From contig NZ_JADEVO010000004.1 in NCBI RefSeq assembly GCF_017114825.1, positions 62,001 to 126,000 of the forward strand: a stretch of 64,000 bases of DNA. The letters are read 5' to 3'. The notes beneath the pieces were generated by a model that had not been told where the DNA came from, made no database searches, and was given only the letters and a program-made list of their open reading frames with translations. Positions 56,416 to 64,000 of the stretch are shown here, piece after piece. Position numbers and translations under genes: made by a program. Every line of letters starts with the position of its first letter. The stretch's first letter is position 1. Source of the DNA: Pseudomonas gregormendelii. Lineage in GTDB: Bacteria > Pseudomonadota > Gammaproteobacteria > Pseudomonadales > Pseudomonadaceae.

Positions 56416-57906
56416 TTAGTCAAACGTGATCCCCTGAGCCAACGGCAACTCCAGCGAATAGTTCACGGTATTGGTCTGGCGACGCATATAACCGCGCCAT
56501 GCATCCGAGCCCGACTCGCGTCCGCCGCCGGTCTCTTTCTCGCCACCAAATGCGCCACCGATTTCCGCGCCGCTCGGGCCGATGTTGACGTTGGCAATAC
56601 CACAGTCGCTGCCGACCGCTGACATGAATTGCTCGGCTTCGCGCACGTCAGTGGTGAAGATGCACGAAGACAGGCCTTGAGGCACTGCATTGTTCAGGCG
56701 CAAGGCTTCCTCGAAATCCTTGTAACCGACCACGTAGAGAATCGGTGCGAAGGTTTCGCTGCACACTACATCGCTCTGCTCCGGCATCTCGACGATCGCA
56801 GGCTGAACGTAATAGGCGTTCGGGTATTGGTCTTCCAGCTGGCGCTTGCCGCCGAATACCCGGCCACCTTCGCTCAAAGCCTGCTCCAGCGCGTCCTGCA
56901 TGTTCTCGAAGCTGTGCTTGTCGATCAGCGGGCCAATCAGGTTGCCTTCCAGCGGGTTGCCGATGCGCACTTTTGAGTAAGCGGCTTTCAGGCGGGTCAC
57001 GATCTCTTCTTTGACCGATTCATGGGCAATCAGGCGGCGCAAGGTGGTGCAGCGCTGGCCGGCGGTGCCGACAGCACTGAACAGGATGGCGCGCACGGCC
57101 ATGTCCAGGTCGGCACTTGGGCCAAGGATCATCGCATTGTTGCCGCCCAGCTCAAGGATGCTGCGGGCAAAACGCGCAGCGATTTTCGGGGCCACTTCGC
57201 GGCCCATGCGGGTGCTGCCGGTGGCGCTGACCAACGCCACGCGCGGGTCATCCACCAAGGCTTCACCGGCATCGCGACCGCCAATGATGACCTGGCTCAA
57301 ATGCGGCGGTGCGTCGCTGAAGTTTTTCAGCACCCGATCAAACAGTGCCTGGCATGCCAGGGCGGTCAGCGGAGTTTTCTCGGACGGCTTCCAGATCACC
57401 GGGTTACCGCACACCAGTGCCAGGGTGGTGTTCCAGGCCCAGACGGCCACCGGGAAGTTGAACGCGCTGATCACCCCGACCACGCCCAGCGGATGCCAGG
57501 TCTCACGCATGTGGTGGCCCGGGCGCTCGGAGGCGATGGTCAAACCGTACAGCTGTCGTGACAAACCGACAGCGAAATCGCAAATATCGATCATTTCCTG
57601 AACTTCACCCAGGCCTTCCTGGGTGATCTTGCCCGCTTCCCACGACACCAGCTCGCCGAGGTCGGCCTTGTATTCGCGAAGAATGTCACCCAGTTGGCGC
57701 ACCAATTCGCCCCGGCGCGGTGCCGGCACCTTGCGCCACAATTCGAACGCATGATCGGCACGACTGATGTGCTGCTCGACTTCGGCAGCCCCTTCCCAGT
57801 TGACGGCAGCAATCTGGCTGCCATCGATCGGTGAGTGCACCGGCACTTTGCCGTTCTGGTACAGGGCCGGGTTTACACCAAGACGATCAAGCAATGCGGC
57901 AACCAT
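56416..57906 (-). CDS. amaB: Piperideine-6-carboxylate dehydrogenase (ALDH7-type) AmaB
   Basis: AmaB oxidises 2-aminoadipate semialdehyde (piperideine-6-carboxylate) to 2-aminoadipate with NAD+. The 496-residue aldehyde dehydrogenase has the catalytic C286 in AGQRCTTLRRL, E252 in LELGGNNAMI, and WKPSEKTPLTA in the cofactor site. The fold region SAFNFPVAVWAWN is typical of ALDH7 (antiquitin) relatives. It is divergent from the LysR gene and upstream of amaA. Confidence 0.9.
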   Translation of the reverse strand: MVAALLDRLGVNPALYQNGKVPVHSPIDGSQIAAVNWEGAAEVEQHISRADHAFELWRKVPAPRRGELVRQLGDILREYKADLGELVSWEAGKITQEGLGEVQEMIDICDFAVGLSRQLYGLTIASERPGHHMRETWHPLGVVGVISAFNFPVAVWAWNTTLALVCGNPVIWKPSEKTPLTALACQALFDRVLKNFSDAPPHLSQVIIGGRDAGEALVDDPRVALVSATGSTRMGREVAPKIAARFARSILELGGNNAMILGPSADLDMAVRAILFSAVGTAGQRCTTLRRLIAHESVKEEIVTRLKAAYSKVRIGNPLEGNLIGPLIDKHSFENMQDALEQALSEGGRVFGGKRQLEDQYPNAYYVQPAIVEMPEQSDVVCSETFAPILYVVGYKDFEEALRLNNAVPQGLSSCIFTTDVREAEQFMSAVGSDCGIANVNIGPSGAEIGGAFGGEKETGGGRESGSDAWRGYMRRQTNTVNYSLELPLAQGITFD

Positions 57907-58081
57907 GGGTCACTCCTCAAACAAAAGACAGAACGTGTGCAGCCGCACGATCACGGCTGATCAGGCCTGTAGTTTTAGCTTTCCGGAGGTTACTCAACAA
58001 ACGACCTTTAAGAGAGATATCATTCCGTTTATTCATGCTGTGCATTGCTGGCAATAAAGAGACAAGAAGAAAGGATCGCCC

Positions 58082-58993
58082 ATGCTGAACAAACGCTACC
58101 TGCCATCGATCACCGCGCTGCAGTGTTTCGAGGCTGTCACCCGGCATTTGAGCTTCACCCGGGCCGCCGAAGAGCTGAACCTGACCCAAAGCGCCGTTAG
58201 CAAACAGGTGGCGCAACTTGAAGAGTTATTGCAACACCTGCTGTTTCGCCGGGTGCGTCGCCGCCTGCAGATGACTCCGGCAGGCGATCTGTACTTGGTG
58301 GAGGTACGAAAAATCCTCACTCAGGTCGAGATGTCGACCCATTATCTGCGTTCCTACGGTGGAGAAACCGAAGTCCTGCGGGTCTCGACGCCGCCGACCT
58401 TTGGCGCGCGCTGGCTGGTGCCGCGCCTGAAAGGCTGGCGCCTGCGGCATCCGTCGATCCATCTGGACCTGTGCAGCGAACAGGAAGCCGATGATTTGCT
58501 GCAAGGCCGCAGCGACCTGGCGTTCTACTTTGGCCAAGGGTCACGCCCGGGCACCGAATGCCTGAAGCTGTTCAGCGAGGAGCTGGTTCCGGTGTGTGCC
58601 CCGGGCAGCCTTCCGGCCACACCTTTCACCGACCCAACCCAGCTCGCTGACCTGGTCCTGCTGCAAAACGCCTCCCGGCCACAGGCCTGGCACGACTGGT
58701 TCGACAGTCAGGGCTATCACACCGAACACAGCTACCACGGGCCGCGCTTCGAAACCTTCTACATGTGCATCCGCGCCGCCCAGGTAGGCTGTGGCGTGGC
58801 GTTGTTGCCCAGGTTTCTGGTGGAAGAGGAATTGGCCGACGGCAAACTGGTCATACCCTGGAAGCATGCGATGCCCAGCACTGATTCTTACTACCTGGCA
58901 TACCCGGAACATTCGGCGGACGTGCCGAAGGTGCGCGATTTCGTGAAGTGGATGCTGGAGCAGATTGATAGCCCGGAAATGCCGCAAAACTGA
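58082..58993 (+). CDS. LysR-family regulator next to amaAB
   Basis: The 303-residue regulator has the LysR helix-turn-helix LSFTRAAEELNLTQSAVSKQ (about 23-42) and a GcvA-like effector domain (VLRVSTPPTFGARWLVPRL, GCGVALLPRFLVEEEL). It is divergent from amaB across 175 bp that must hold both promoters, and so probably activates the ama genes in response to a lysine catabolite. A similar regulator (AmaR) is described in P. aeruginosa; identity here is inferred from position. Confidence 0.88.
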   Translation: MLNKRYLPSITALQCFEAVTRHLSFTRAAEELNLTQSAVSKQVAQLEELLQHLLFRRVRRRLQMTPAGDLYLVEVRKILTQVEMSTHYLRSYGGETEVLRVSTPPTFGARWLVPRLKGWRLRHPSIHLDLCSEQEADDLLQGRSDLAFYFGQGSRPGTECLKLFSEELVPVCAPGSLPATPFTDPTQLADLVLLQNASRPQAWHDWFDSQGYHTEHSYHGPRFETFYMCIRAAQVGCGVALLPRFLVEEELADGKLVIPWKHAMPSTDSYYLAYPEHSADVPKVRDFVKWMLEQIDSPEMPQN

Positions 58994-59010
58994 GGCATCA
59001 CACCGTCTTC

Positions 59011-59100
59011 TGCGGGAGCGAGCCTGCTCGCGATAGCGTCGACACATCCGACATTCAGGTGACTGACACACCGCTATCGCGAGCAGGCTCGCTCCCACGG
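59011..59100. repeat. REP pair
   Basis: TGCGGGAGCGAGCCTGCTCG and inverted GCGAGCAGGCTCGCTCCCAC, between the LysR gene and pncB. The inner arms (GCTATCGCGAGCAGG) extend the pairing. Confidence 0.88.
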
Positions 59101-59221
59101 GATCTCCAGCGTCTAAAAAATCGCTGGCAATAACTGCCGTTGATATGCGCCACTAGCCCCATTCATTGAATCAGCTGCAATGTCGCCGCCACAGGCCGCG
59201 GCCAGCCTGGAGAACCCCGTT

Positions 59222-60448
59222 ATGAGCGACAGCGTATTTGCCGATCGCATCGTGCAGAACCTGCTCGACACCGACTTCTACAAACTGACGATGATGCAGG
59301 CGGTGCTGCACAATTACCCGAACGTGGAAGTGGAATGGGAGTTTCGTTGCCGCAACAGCGAGGATCTGCGCCCGTACCTGGCCGAGATTCGCTTTCAGAT
59401 CGAGCGCCTCGCCGAGCTGAGCCTGACCGCCGATCAACTGGGTTTCATGGAGCGCATCAGCTTCATGAAACCGGATTTCCTGCGCTTTCTCGGACTGTTT
59501 CGTTTCAACCTGCGCTACGTGCACACCGGGATCGAGAACGGCGAGCTGTTCATCCGTCTGCGCGGGCCCTGGCTGCATGTGATTTTGTTCGAAGTACCGC
59601 TGCTGTCCATCGTCAGCGAAGTGCGCAACCGCTATCGGTACCGGGAAGTCGTCCTGGAACAGGCGCGCGAGCAGCTTTATCGCAAATTCGACTGGCTGAC
59701 GGCCAATGCTGCTGCCGATGAGTTATCCGAGCTGCAGGTCGCCGATTTCGGCACCCGCCGCAGGTTTTCCTACCGGGTTCAGGAAGAAGTGGTGAACGTG
59801 CTCAAGCACGACTTTCCCGGGCGTTTTGTCGGCACCAGTAACGTCCACCTGTCCCGGGAGCTGGACATGAAGCCCTTGGGCACCATGGCCCACGAATGGA
59901 TCATGGCGCACCAGCAACTCGGACCGCGCCTGATCGACAGCCAGATTGCCGCGCTGGATTGCTGGGTCCGCGAGTATCGGGGCCTGCTCGGCATCGCACT
60001 GACTGACTGCATTACCACCGATGCCTTCCTGGGCGATTTCGACCTGTACTTCGCCAAGCTTTTCGATGGCCTGCGCCACGACTCCGGGGATCCGATAATC
60101 TGGGCGGAAAAAGCCATCGCCCACTACCACAAGCTCGGCATCGACCCGATGAGCAAGACCCTGGTGTTCTCCGACAGCCTGACGCTGCCCAAGTCCCTGG
60201 AAATATTCCGGGCGCTGCGCGGGCGGATCAATGTCAGCTTTGGCATCGGCACCAACCTGACCTGCGATATTCCAGGGGTTGAACCGATGAGCATCGTGCT
60301 TAAAATGGCCGCCTGCAACGGTCAGCCGGTGGCCAAGATTTCCGATGAACCGGGCAAGACCCACTGCAAAGACCCCAACTTCGTCGCCTATTTGCGACAC
60401 GTTTTCAAAGTTCCTGCCGCCCTTTCCAGCACATCAAGCAAGGAGTGA
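59222..60448 (+). CDS. pncB: Nicotinate phosphoribosyltransferase
   Basis: PncB converts nicotinate to nicotinate mononucleotide in NAD salvage. The 408-residue protein begins [20 protein letters not shown] and has [33 protein letters not shown] (split as [11 protein letters not shown] and [12 protein letters not shown]) and [14 protein letters not shown], all family hallmarks, including the autophosphorylated His (GTMAHE). The ATG at 59222 has GGAG just upstream; an ATG at 59180 is also in frame. nadE follows 4 bp later. Confidence 0.95.
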   Translation: MSDSVFADRIVQNLLDTDFYKLTMMQAVLHNYPNVEVEWEFRCRNSEDLRPYLAEIRFQIERLAELSLTADQLGFMERISFMKPDFLRFLGLFRFNLRYVHTGIENGELFIRLRGPWLHVILFEVPLLSIVSEVRNRYRYREVVLEQAREQLYRKFDWLTANAAADELSELQVADFGTRRRFSYRVQEEVVNVLKHDFPGRFVGTSNVHLSRELDMKPLGTMAHEWIMAHQQLGPRLIDSQIAALDCWVREYRGLLGIALTDCITTDAFLGDFDLYFAKLFDGLRHDSGDPIIWAEKAIAHYHKLGIDPMSKTLVFSDSLTLPKSLEIFRALRGRINVSFGIGTNLTCDIPGVEPMSIVLKMAACNGQPVAKISDEPGKTHCKDPNFVAYLRHVFKVPAALSSTSSKE

Positions 60449-60452
60449 ATTC

Positions 60453-61280
60453 ATGCAGGCCGTACAGCGTGAGATTGCTGAGCAGCTCAAGGTTCAACCA
60501 CCATTCGCCGACGATGCCGCCCTTGAGGCTGAAGTCGCTCGACGGATCACGTTCATTCAGGATTGCCTGGTCAATTCCGGGCTCAAGGCCCTGGTGCTGG
60601 GGATCAGCGGCGGCGTTGATTCCCTCACCGCCGGCCTGTTGGCCCAGCGTGCCATGCGCGAGTTGCGCGACAGCACCGGTGACGACAGCTACAAGTTCAT
60701 TGCCGTCCGCCTGCCCTACGAGACCCAGTTCGACGAACACGATGCCCAGGCGTCGGTGGATTTCATCGAACCGGATGAGCGCCACACCGTGAACATTGGC
60801 CCGGCAGTCAAGGCGCTGGCCAGCGAAGTCGCAGCGTTCGAAGGCAAACACGCGGTGTCGGTCGACTTTGTGCTGGGCAACACCAAGGCGCGTATGCGCA
60901 TGGTCGCCCAATACACCATCGCCGGCGCGGCCCATGGCCTGGTGATCGGCACTGACCATGCGGCGGAAGCGGTGATGGGATTCTTCACCAAGTTTGGTGA
61001 CGGCGCCTGCGACCTGGCGCCACTGAGCGGGCTGGTGAAAAACCAGGTGCGCAGCATCGCCCGCAGCTTTGGCGCACCGGAATCGCTGGTGGAGAAGATC
61101 CCCACTGCCGATCTCGAGGACCTGTCCCCGGGCAAGCCGGATGAGGCGTCCCATGGGGTGACCTATGCCGAAATTGATGCTTTTCTGCATGGCGAGCCGG
61201 TACGTGAGGAAGCGTTCAGGATTATTTGTGAAACGTACAACAAGACCCATCACAAGCGAGTGATGCCGTTCGCGCCTTGA
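60453..61280 (+). CDS. nadE: Ammonia-dependent NAD synthetase
   Basis: NadE amidates nicotinate adenine dinucleotide to NAD. The 275-residue enzyme has the PP-loop SGGVDS at 52-57 ([19 protein letters not shown]) and [20 protein letters not shown], without a glutaminase domain, so it uses ammonia. Start 60453 follows AAGGAG; a longer upstream frame overlaps pncB and is rejected. With pncB it forms a NAD salvage operon. Confidence 0.96.
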   Translation: MQAVQREIAEQLKVQPPFADDAALEAEVARRITFIQDCLVNSGLKALVLGISGGVDSLTAGLLAQRAMRELRDSTGDDSYKFIAVRLPYETQFDEHDAQASVDFIEPDERHTVNIGPAVKALASEVAAFEGKHAVSVDFVLGNTKARMRMVAQYTIAGAAHGLVIGTDHAAEAVMGFFTKFGDGACDLAPLSGLVKNQVRSIARSFGAPESLVEKIPTADLEDLSPGKPDEASHGVTYAEIDAFLHGEPVREEAFRIICETYNKTHHKRVMPFAP

Positions 61281-61303
61281 ATGCGGCGGCGCCTGTACCG
61301 GCG

Positions 61304-61330
61304 CCATCGCGGGCAAGGCTTGCCCGCGAT
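61304..61330. repeat. REP hairpin after nadE
   Basis: ATCGCGGGCAA and TTGCCCGCGAT form an 11-bp hairpin with a 3-nt loop, immediately after nadE. Confidence 0.82.
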
Positions 61331-61359
61331 GAACGCTGACGCGGTCAAAGGCCAGGCAC

Positions 61360-61391
61360 AAAAAAAAGCGTCCGCAATGGACGCTTTTTTT
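61360..61391. terminator. Bidirectional terminator between nadE and azurin genes
   Basis: A GCGTCC/GGACGC stem is flanked by seven or more A on the left and seven T on the right, so it works in both directions for the convergent genes. Confidence 0.92.
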
Positions 61392-61404
61392 GAAGCTGAT
61401 TCGC

Positions 61405-61851
61405 TTACTTCAGTGTAACCGTGCCTTTCATCATCGAGATGTGGCCCGGGAACGAGCAGAAGAAACCGTATTTCTCATCCGCACTCAGCTTCGACACATC
61501 AAAAGTCACCGAATCGGTTTCCTTGGCGCCGATGATCTTGGTGTGGGCGATGATGCGGGTGTCGCCGTCTTTCAGGTAGTTCTTGTCGATACCGGCAGCC
61601 AGGCCATCGGTGGCGATCGGCTGCATGTCAGCTTCTTTACTCAGCACCCAGTTATGACCCATGACGTTCTTCGGCAAGCTGCCAGAGTGGGTCAACTCGA
61701 CGGTGAAGGTTTTGCAGCTCTTGTCGATCTCAATGGCCTTGCTGTTGAAGGTCATCTGGTCGGTGGAGTCGATGGTGGTCTTGCACTCGGCAGCCATCAG
61801 TTGGCTGCTGGCCAGTGTCAGCAGGGATACCGCAACAAGTTTGGCAAACAT
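61405..61851 (-). CDS. azu: Azurin
   Basis: Azurin is a periplasmic type-1 blue copper electron carrier linked to denitrification and stress. The precursor is 148 residues with a 20-residue signal peptide (ending QLMA) and a 128-residue mature protein, the exact azurin length. In mature numbering the copper ligands H46, C112, H117 and M121 are all present ([15 protein letters not shown]), and the C3-C26 disulfide is conserved. Start 61851 follows GGAG. An ANR-like box lies upstream. Confidence 0.98.
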   Translation of the reverse strand: MFAKLVAVSLLTLASSQLMAAECKTTIDSTDQMTFNSKAIEIDKSCKTFTVELTHSGSLPKNVMGHNWVLSKEADMQPIATDGLAAGIDKNYLKDGDTRIIAHTKIIGAKETDSVTFDVSKLSADEKYGFFCSFPGHISMMKGTVTLK

Positions 61852-61924
61852 GGTGAATCTCCAAGGCAGGGTTAACAAAAGTGCGAATGGACAGAAGACT
61901 GCCTGAAAACTGCGCAAGTTCCTA

Positions 61925-61938
61925 TGACCTGAATCAAA
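61925..61938 (-). promoter_or_regulatory. ANR/FNR-like box upstream of azurin
   Basis: On the minus strand TTGATTCAGGTCAT matches the ANR consensus TTGAT-N4-(A/G)TCAA with one mismatch. It is centred about 80 bp before the ATG, which would place the start site near 61891 and leave a 40-nt leader. Confidence 0.55.
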
Positions 61939-62043
61939 AATTGTATACAACTTTCGGGCTATGACACCGATCGAAACAATCTACCAGCCAGATGCCTGGC
62001 CCGGCCCTATCATCGGTCCATCGCCACCTACCTGGAATCCGTC

Positions 62044-62133
62044 ATGACCCTCAATAGCCTGTTGTGCAGCCTGCTTGCCGCGTATGCCTGTGGTGCCAGC
62101 GGCAGTTACGAAACCCCTGCCCGCGACCTTTAA
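62044..62133 (+). CDS. Possible 29-residue secreted peptide
   Basis: A short open frame starts with ATG 62044 behind TGGAA and encodes a hydrophobic N-terminus ([17 protein letters not shown]) then ETPARDL. The Cys residue after a hydrophobic stretch recalls a lipoprotein signal, but the lipobox is not canonical. It lies between azurin and the LOG gene. It could be a small membrane peptide or chance; evidence is weak. Confidence 0.25.
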   Translation: MTLNSLLCSLLAAYACGASGSYETPARDL

Positions 62134-62192
62134 CCCTTGGATCGCTAACGCCGTGCCTTTACCCTGTGGTCATCGTGACCGTGGAGCAAAGC

Positions 62193-62780
62193 ATGTCATT
62201 AGCATCCGTTTGTGTTTTCTGCGGTGCCAGCACTGGCACCCACCCGGCTTATCGTGAAGCGGCTATCGCCCTTGGGCGCGCCATCGCCGAACGCAAGCTG
62301 ACCCTGGTATACGGCGGTGGTGCCGTGGGTTTGATGGGGATAGTCGCGGATGCCGCCCTGGCAGCCGGCGGGGAAGTCATTGGTATCATTCCGCAAAGTC
62401 TCAAGGACAAGGAAATCGGCCACAGCGGCCTGACTCGCCTGGAAGTGGTTGACGGCATGCATGCGCGCAAGGCGCGGATGGCCGAGCTGAGCGATGCTTT
62501 CATCGCGCTGCCCGGCGGCCTCGGCACCCTGGAAGAACTGTTCGAGGTCTGGACCTGGGGCCAGCTCGGCTATCATGCAAAACCGCTCGGCCTGCTCGAA
62601 GTGAACGGTTTCTACAGCAAATTGACTGGTTTTCTTGATCATATCGTCGGCGAAGGCTTCGTTCGCGAAGCGCACCGTGACATGCTGCAAACGAGCGAAT
62701 CGCCGCAAACCCTGCTCGACGCACTGGATGCCTGGCACCCGGTGGTCACGCCAAAATGGGCCGAGCAAAAACCCAGCTAA
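62193..62780 (+). CDS. LOG-family nucleotide phosphoribohydrolase
   Basis: The 195-residue protein begins [21 protein letters not shown] and has the LOG hallmarks [11 protein letters not shown] and [12 protein letters not shown]. The family hydrolyses nucleoside 5'-monophosphates (cytokinin riboside phosphates in plants; related nucleotides in bacteria). The physiological substrate in Pseudomonas is uncertain. Start 62193 follows GGAG; the longer frame upstream overlaps the possible small peptide. Confidence 0.9.
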   Translation: MSLASVCVFCGASTGTHPAYREAAIALGRAIAERKLTLVYGGGAVGLMGIVADAALAAGGEVIGIIPQSLKDKEIGHSGLTRLEVVDGMHARKARMAELSDAFIALPGGLGTLEELFEVWTWGQLGYHAKPLGLLEVNGFYSKLTGFLDHIVGEGFVREAHRDMLQTSESPQTLLDALDAWHPVVTPKWAEQKPS

Positions 62781-62848
62781 CGGCTCGGGCCCGATACAGG
62801 GCAGAATATGCGCCGCTCAACCTCACCTTCGACCCAAGAGGATCGCCC

Positions 62849-63037
62849 ATGGCTAAACCTAATTATTCCTTCGCCAAACGTCAGAGAGACTTGGCCAAGG
62901 AGCAGAAGAAAGAGGAAAAGCTTCAGCGCAAGAAAGCTACAGCTGAAGAAGAAGCAGCAGCACTGAACCCGGATGCCGAAGGTGAAGTGGCTACAGACGA
63001 AACCGCAGCACCGAAAGATCAGGCGCCTGACGCCTGA
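62849..63037 (+). CDS. Small charged protein
   Basis: The 62-residue protein is strongly basic in its first half (FAKRQRDLAKEQKKEEKLQR) and acidic in the second (many Glu, Asp and Ala). It probably forms a single charged helix and might bind nucleic acid or ribosomes. No function is known to me. It follows the LOG gene by 68 bp with an AGAGGAT ribosome-binding site. A longer frame upstream begins inside the LOG gene and is rejected. Confidence 0.72.
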   Translation: MAKPNYSFAKRQRDLAKEQKKEEKLQRKKATAEEEAAALNPDAEGEVATDETAAPKDQAPDA

Positions 63038-63110
63038 GACCCTCAGGGCCGGATGATCTGATCAGGCCCACCGGATCTGTGTCCAGGGTTGGCAGCAGTG
63101 CTGCTGACCC

Positions 63111-63208
63111 TGTAGGAGCTGCCGAAGGCTGCGATCTTTTGATCTTGCTCTTCAAATGTTCTGGAGACGCTCAAGATCAAAAGATCGCAGCCTTCGACAG
63201 CTCCTACC
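63111..63208. repeat. AAAAGATCGCAGCCTTCG-type inverted repeat
   Basis: TGTAGGAGCTGCCGAAGGCT up to GCGATCTTTTGATCTTG is inverted as CAAGATCAAAAGATCGCAGC to AGCTCCTACC. It lies between convergent genes and probably serves as terminator. Confidence 0.88.
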
Positions 63209-63221
63209 GGGGGGATGCGCG

Positions 63222-64000
63222 TTAATCCAGCGGCATCACCGTGACCCGAACTTCGGGGTCATGATTGCCCCCGCCCAGAATTACCCCGCGCAACGGCGAC
63301 ACATCCGAAAAATCCCGGCCCCAGGCCAGGGTGATGTGCTCCAGTGCCGGCTGCACGTTGTTGGTCGGATCAAAATCGACCCAACCCAGTACCGGACAAA
63401 ATACCGAAACCCAGGCATGCGAGGCGTCGGCGCCGATCAGGCGTGGCTGGCCGGGTGGTGGCTGAGTCAGCAGGTACCCGCTGATGTAACGCGCTGCCAG
63501 GCCTCGGGAGCGCACGCACGCGAGCATCAGGTGGGCGAAGTCCTGGCAAACCCCTCGCCGCCGCTCCAGGACCTCCACCAGAGGCGTGGCGACCTGGGTC
63601 GCTTCGGCATCGAAGGTGAACTCGCTGAAAATCTTCTCCATCAATGCCTGAACGCCAAGCAGCAACGGCCTGCCCGGCGCAAAACAACTTTCCGAGAACT
63701 CGACGAAGTTGCGCTTCAAGTGCACATAGGGCGATTCGAACCGGTAACGGCAGGCTTCCAGTATCTCGCGGGAAAGCGGCTGGCTGCTGTAGGTCAGCGC
63801 GCTGCGGGTATCTTCCCATGCGGGGGAGCGGTTGAAGTCCAGCATCGGCCGGGCCGTCACTTCAATGGTCAGGCTGGCATTGACCAGCAATTCGTCGTGG
63901 GGGCGCTCGAACGCCAGGCGGGTCAGCGGATTGCCGAACACGTCCAGTTCATCCCGGCGTGAGGTGGGATCGGGACTGATCTGCAAACGCTGATCCGTGC
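63222..64000 (-). CDS. Transglutaminase-like protein, 5' end off the window
   Basis: The frame continues past the window edge, so the N-terminus is missing (about 259 residues visible). The visible part has a bacterial transglutaminase-like N-terminal domain (LLVNASLTIEVTARPMLDF) and the papain-like triad: Cys in RRGVCQDFAHL, His in DASHAWVSVF and Asp in WVDFDPTNN. Such proteins are probable cytoplasmic peptidases or crosslinkers of unknown substrate, often next to alpha-E domain and circularly permuted ATP-grasp genes, which would lie outside the window. Confidence 0.9.
   Translation of the reverse strand, partial: TDQRLQISPDPTSRRDELDVFGNPLTRLAFERPHDELLVNASLTIEVTARPMLDFNRSPAWEDTRSALTYSSQPLSREILEACRYRFESPYVHLKRNFVEFSESCFAPGRPLLLGVQALMEKIFSEFTFDAEATQVATPLVEVLERRRGVCQDFAHLMLACVRSRGLAARYISGYLLTQPPPGQPRLIGADASHAWVSVFCPVLGWVDFDPTNNVQPALEHITLAWGRDFSDVSPLRGVILGGGNHDPEVRVTVMPLD

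Overview
This window looks like a chromosomal segment of a fluorescent-group Pseudomonas (P. fluorescens complex). The evidence is high GC, Pseudomonas-type proteins throughout, gene order largely matching the P. aeruginosa dusB-fis-purHD-retS, urt-ure, desT-ureEFG and pncB-nadE-azurin neighbourhoods (synteny recalled from memory, not searched), and about 17 REP elements of the type that scatter through P. fluorescens-group genomes. I see no prophage, transposase, CRISPR array, rRNA or tRNA.

Layout. 1-7658: the 3' end of dusB, then fis, purH, purD, the hybrid sensor kinase retS and a MarC-family membrane protein. 7685-15333: a divergent cobalamin block, with cobG-cobH-cobI-cobJ on the minus strand and cobL-cbiD-cobK on the plus strand. 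15613-20829: a copper block of DUF2946, PCu(A)C chaperone, DUF2946, the OprC-type TonB receptor and a PepSY membrane protein. 21153-31354: the urea ABC importer urtABCDE followed by ureD, ureA, two GNAT acetyltransferases, ureB and ureC. 31565-43811: a mixed segment with a soluble histidine kinase, cbpA-cbpM, an Hsp70-like protein, an AI-2E family membrane protein, a PsiF protein, a DMT transporter, a lipase, a bacterioferritin-like protein, an AsmA protein, a secreted 14-residue-repeat protein and desT. 43991-46390: ureE, ureF, ureG and a HupE/UreJ protein. 46629-48638: an AGE-family enzyme and a short-chain dehydrogenase. 48639-49474: about 840 bp without a gene but rich in DnaA-box-like sequences. 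49475-54633: a LIV-I type ABC importer. 54998-58993: the lysine/pipecolate catabolic genes amaA and amaB and their divergent LysR regulator. 59222-63037: pncB, nadE, azurin, a LOG-family protein and a small basic protein. The window ends inside a transglutaminase-like protein.

How it works together. The main theme is nitrogen acquisition: urea is imported (UrtABCDE), hydrolysed (UreABC) and the nickel enzyme is matured (UreDEFG, HupE). Near-consensus sigma-54 (-24/-12) elements lie upstream of urtA and ureE, and a weaker one lies upstream of the LIV-type binding protein gene, two of them with NtrC-like sites. This suggests joint control by nitrogen limitation. Metal handling recurs: cobalt (B12), copper (OprC, PCuAC, azurin), nickel (urease maturation) and iron (bacterioferritin). 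In both ABC importer operons a REP pair separates the binding-protein gene from the permease genes.

The observations most worth following are the DnaA-box-rich non-coding region, the sigma-54/NtrC pattern, the copper block and the tandem-repeat secreted protein. I did not find a clearly new multi-gene system; most genes fall into known families.
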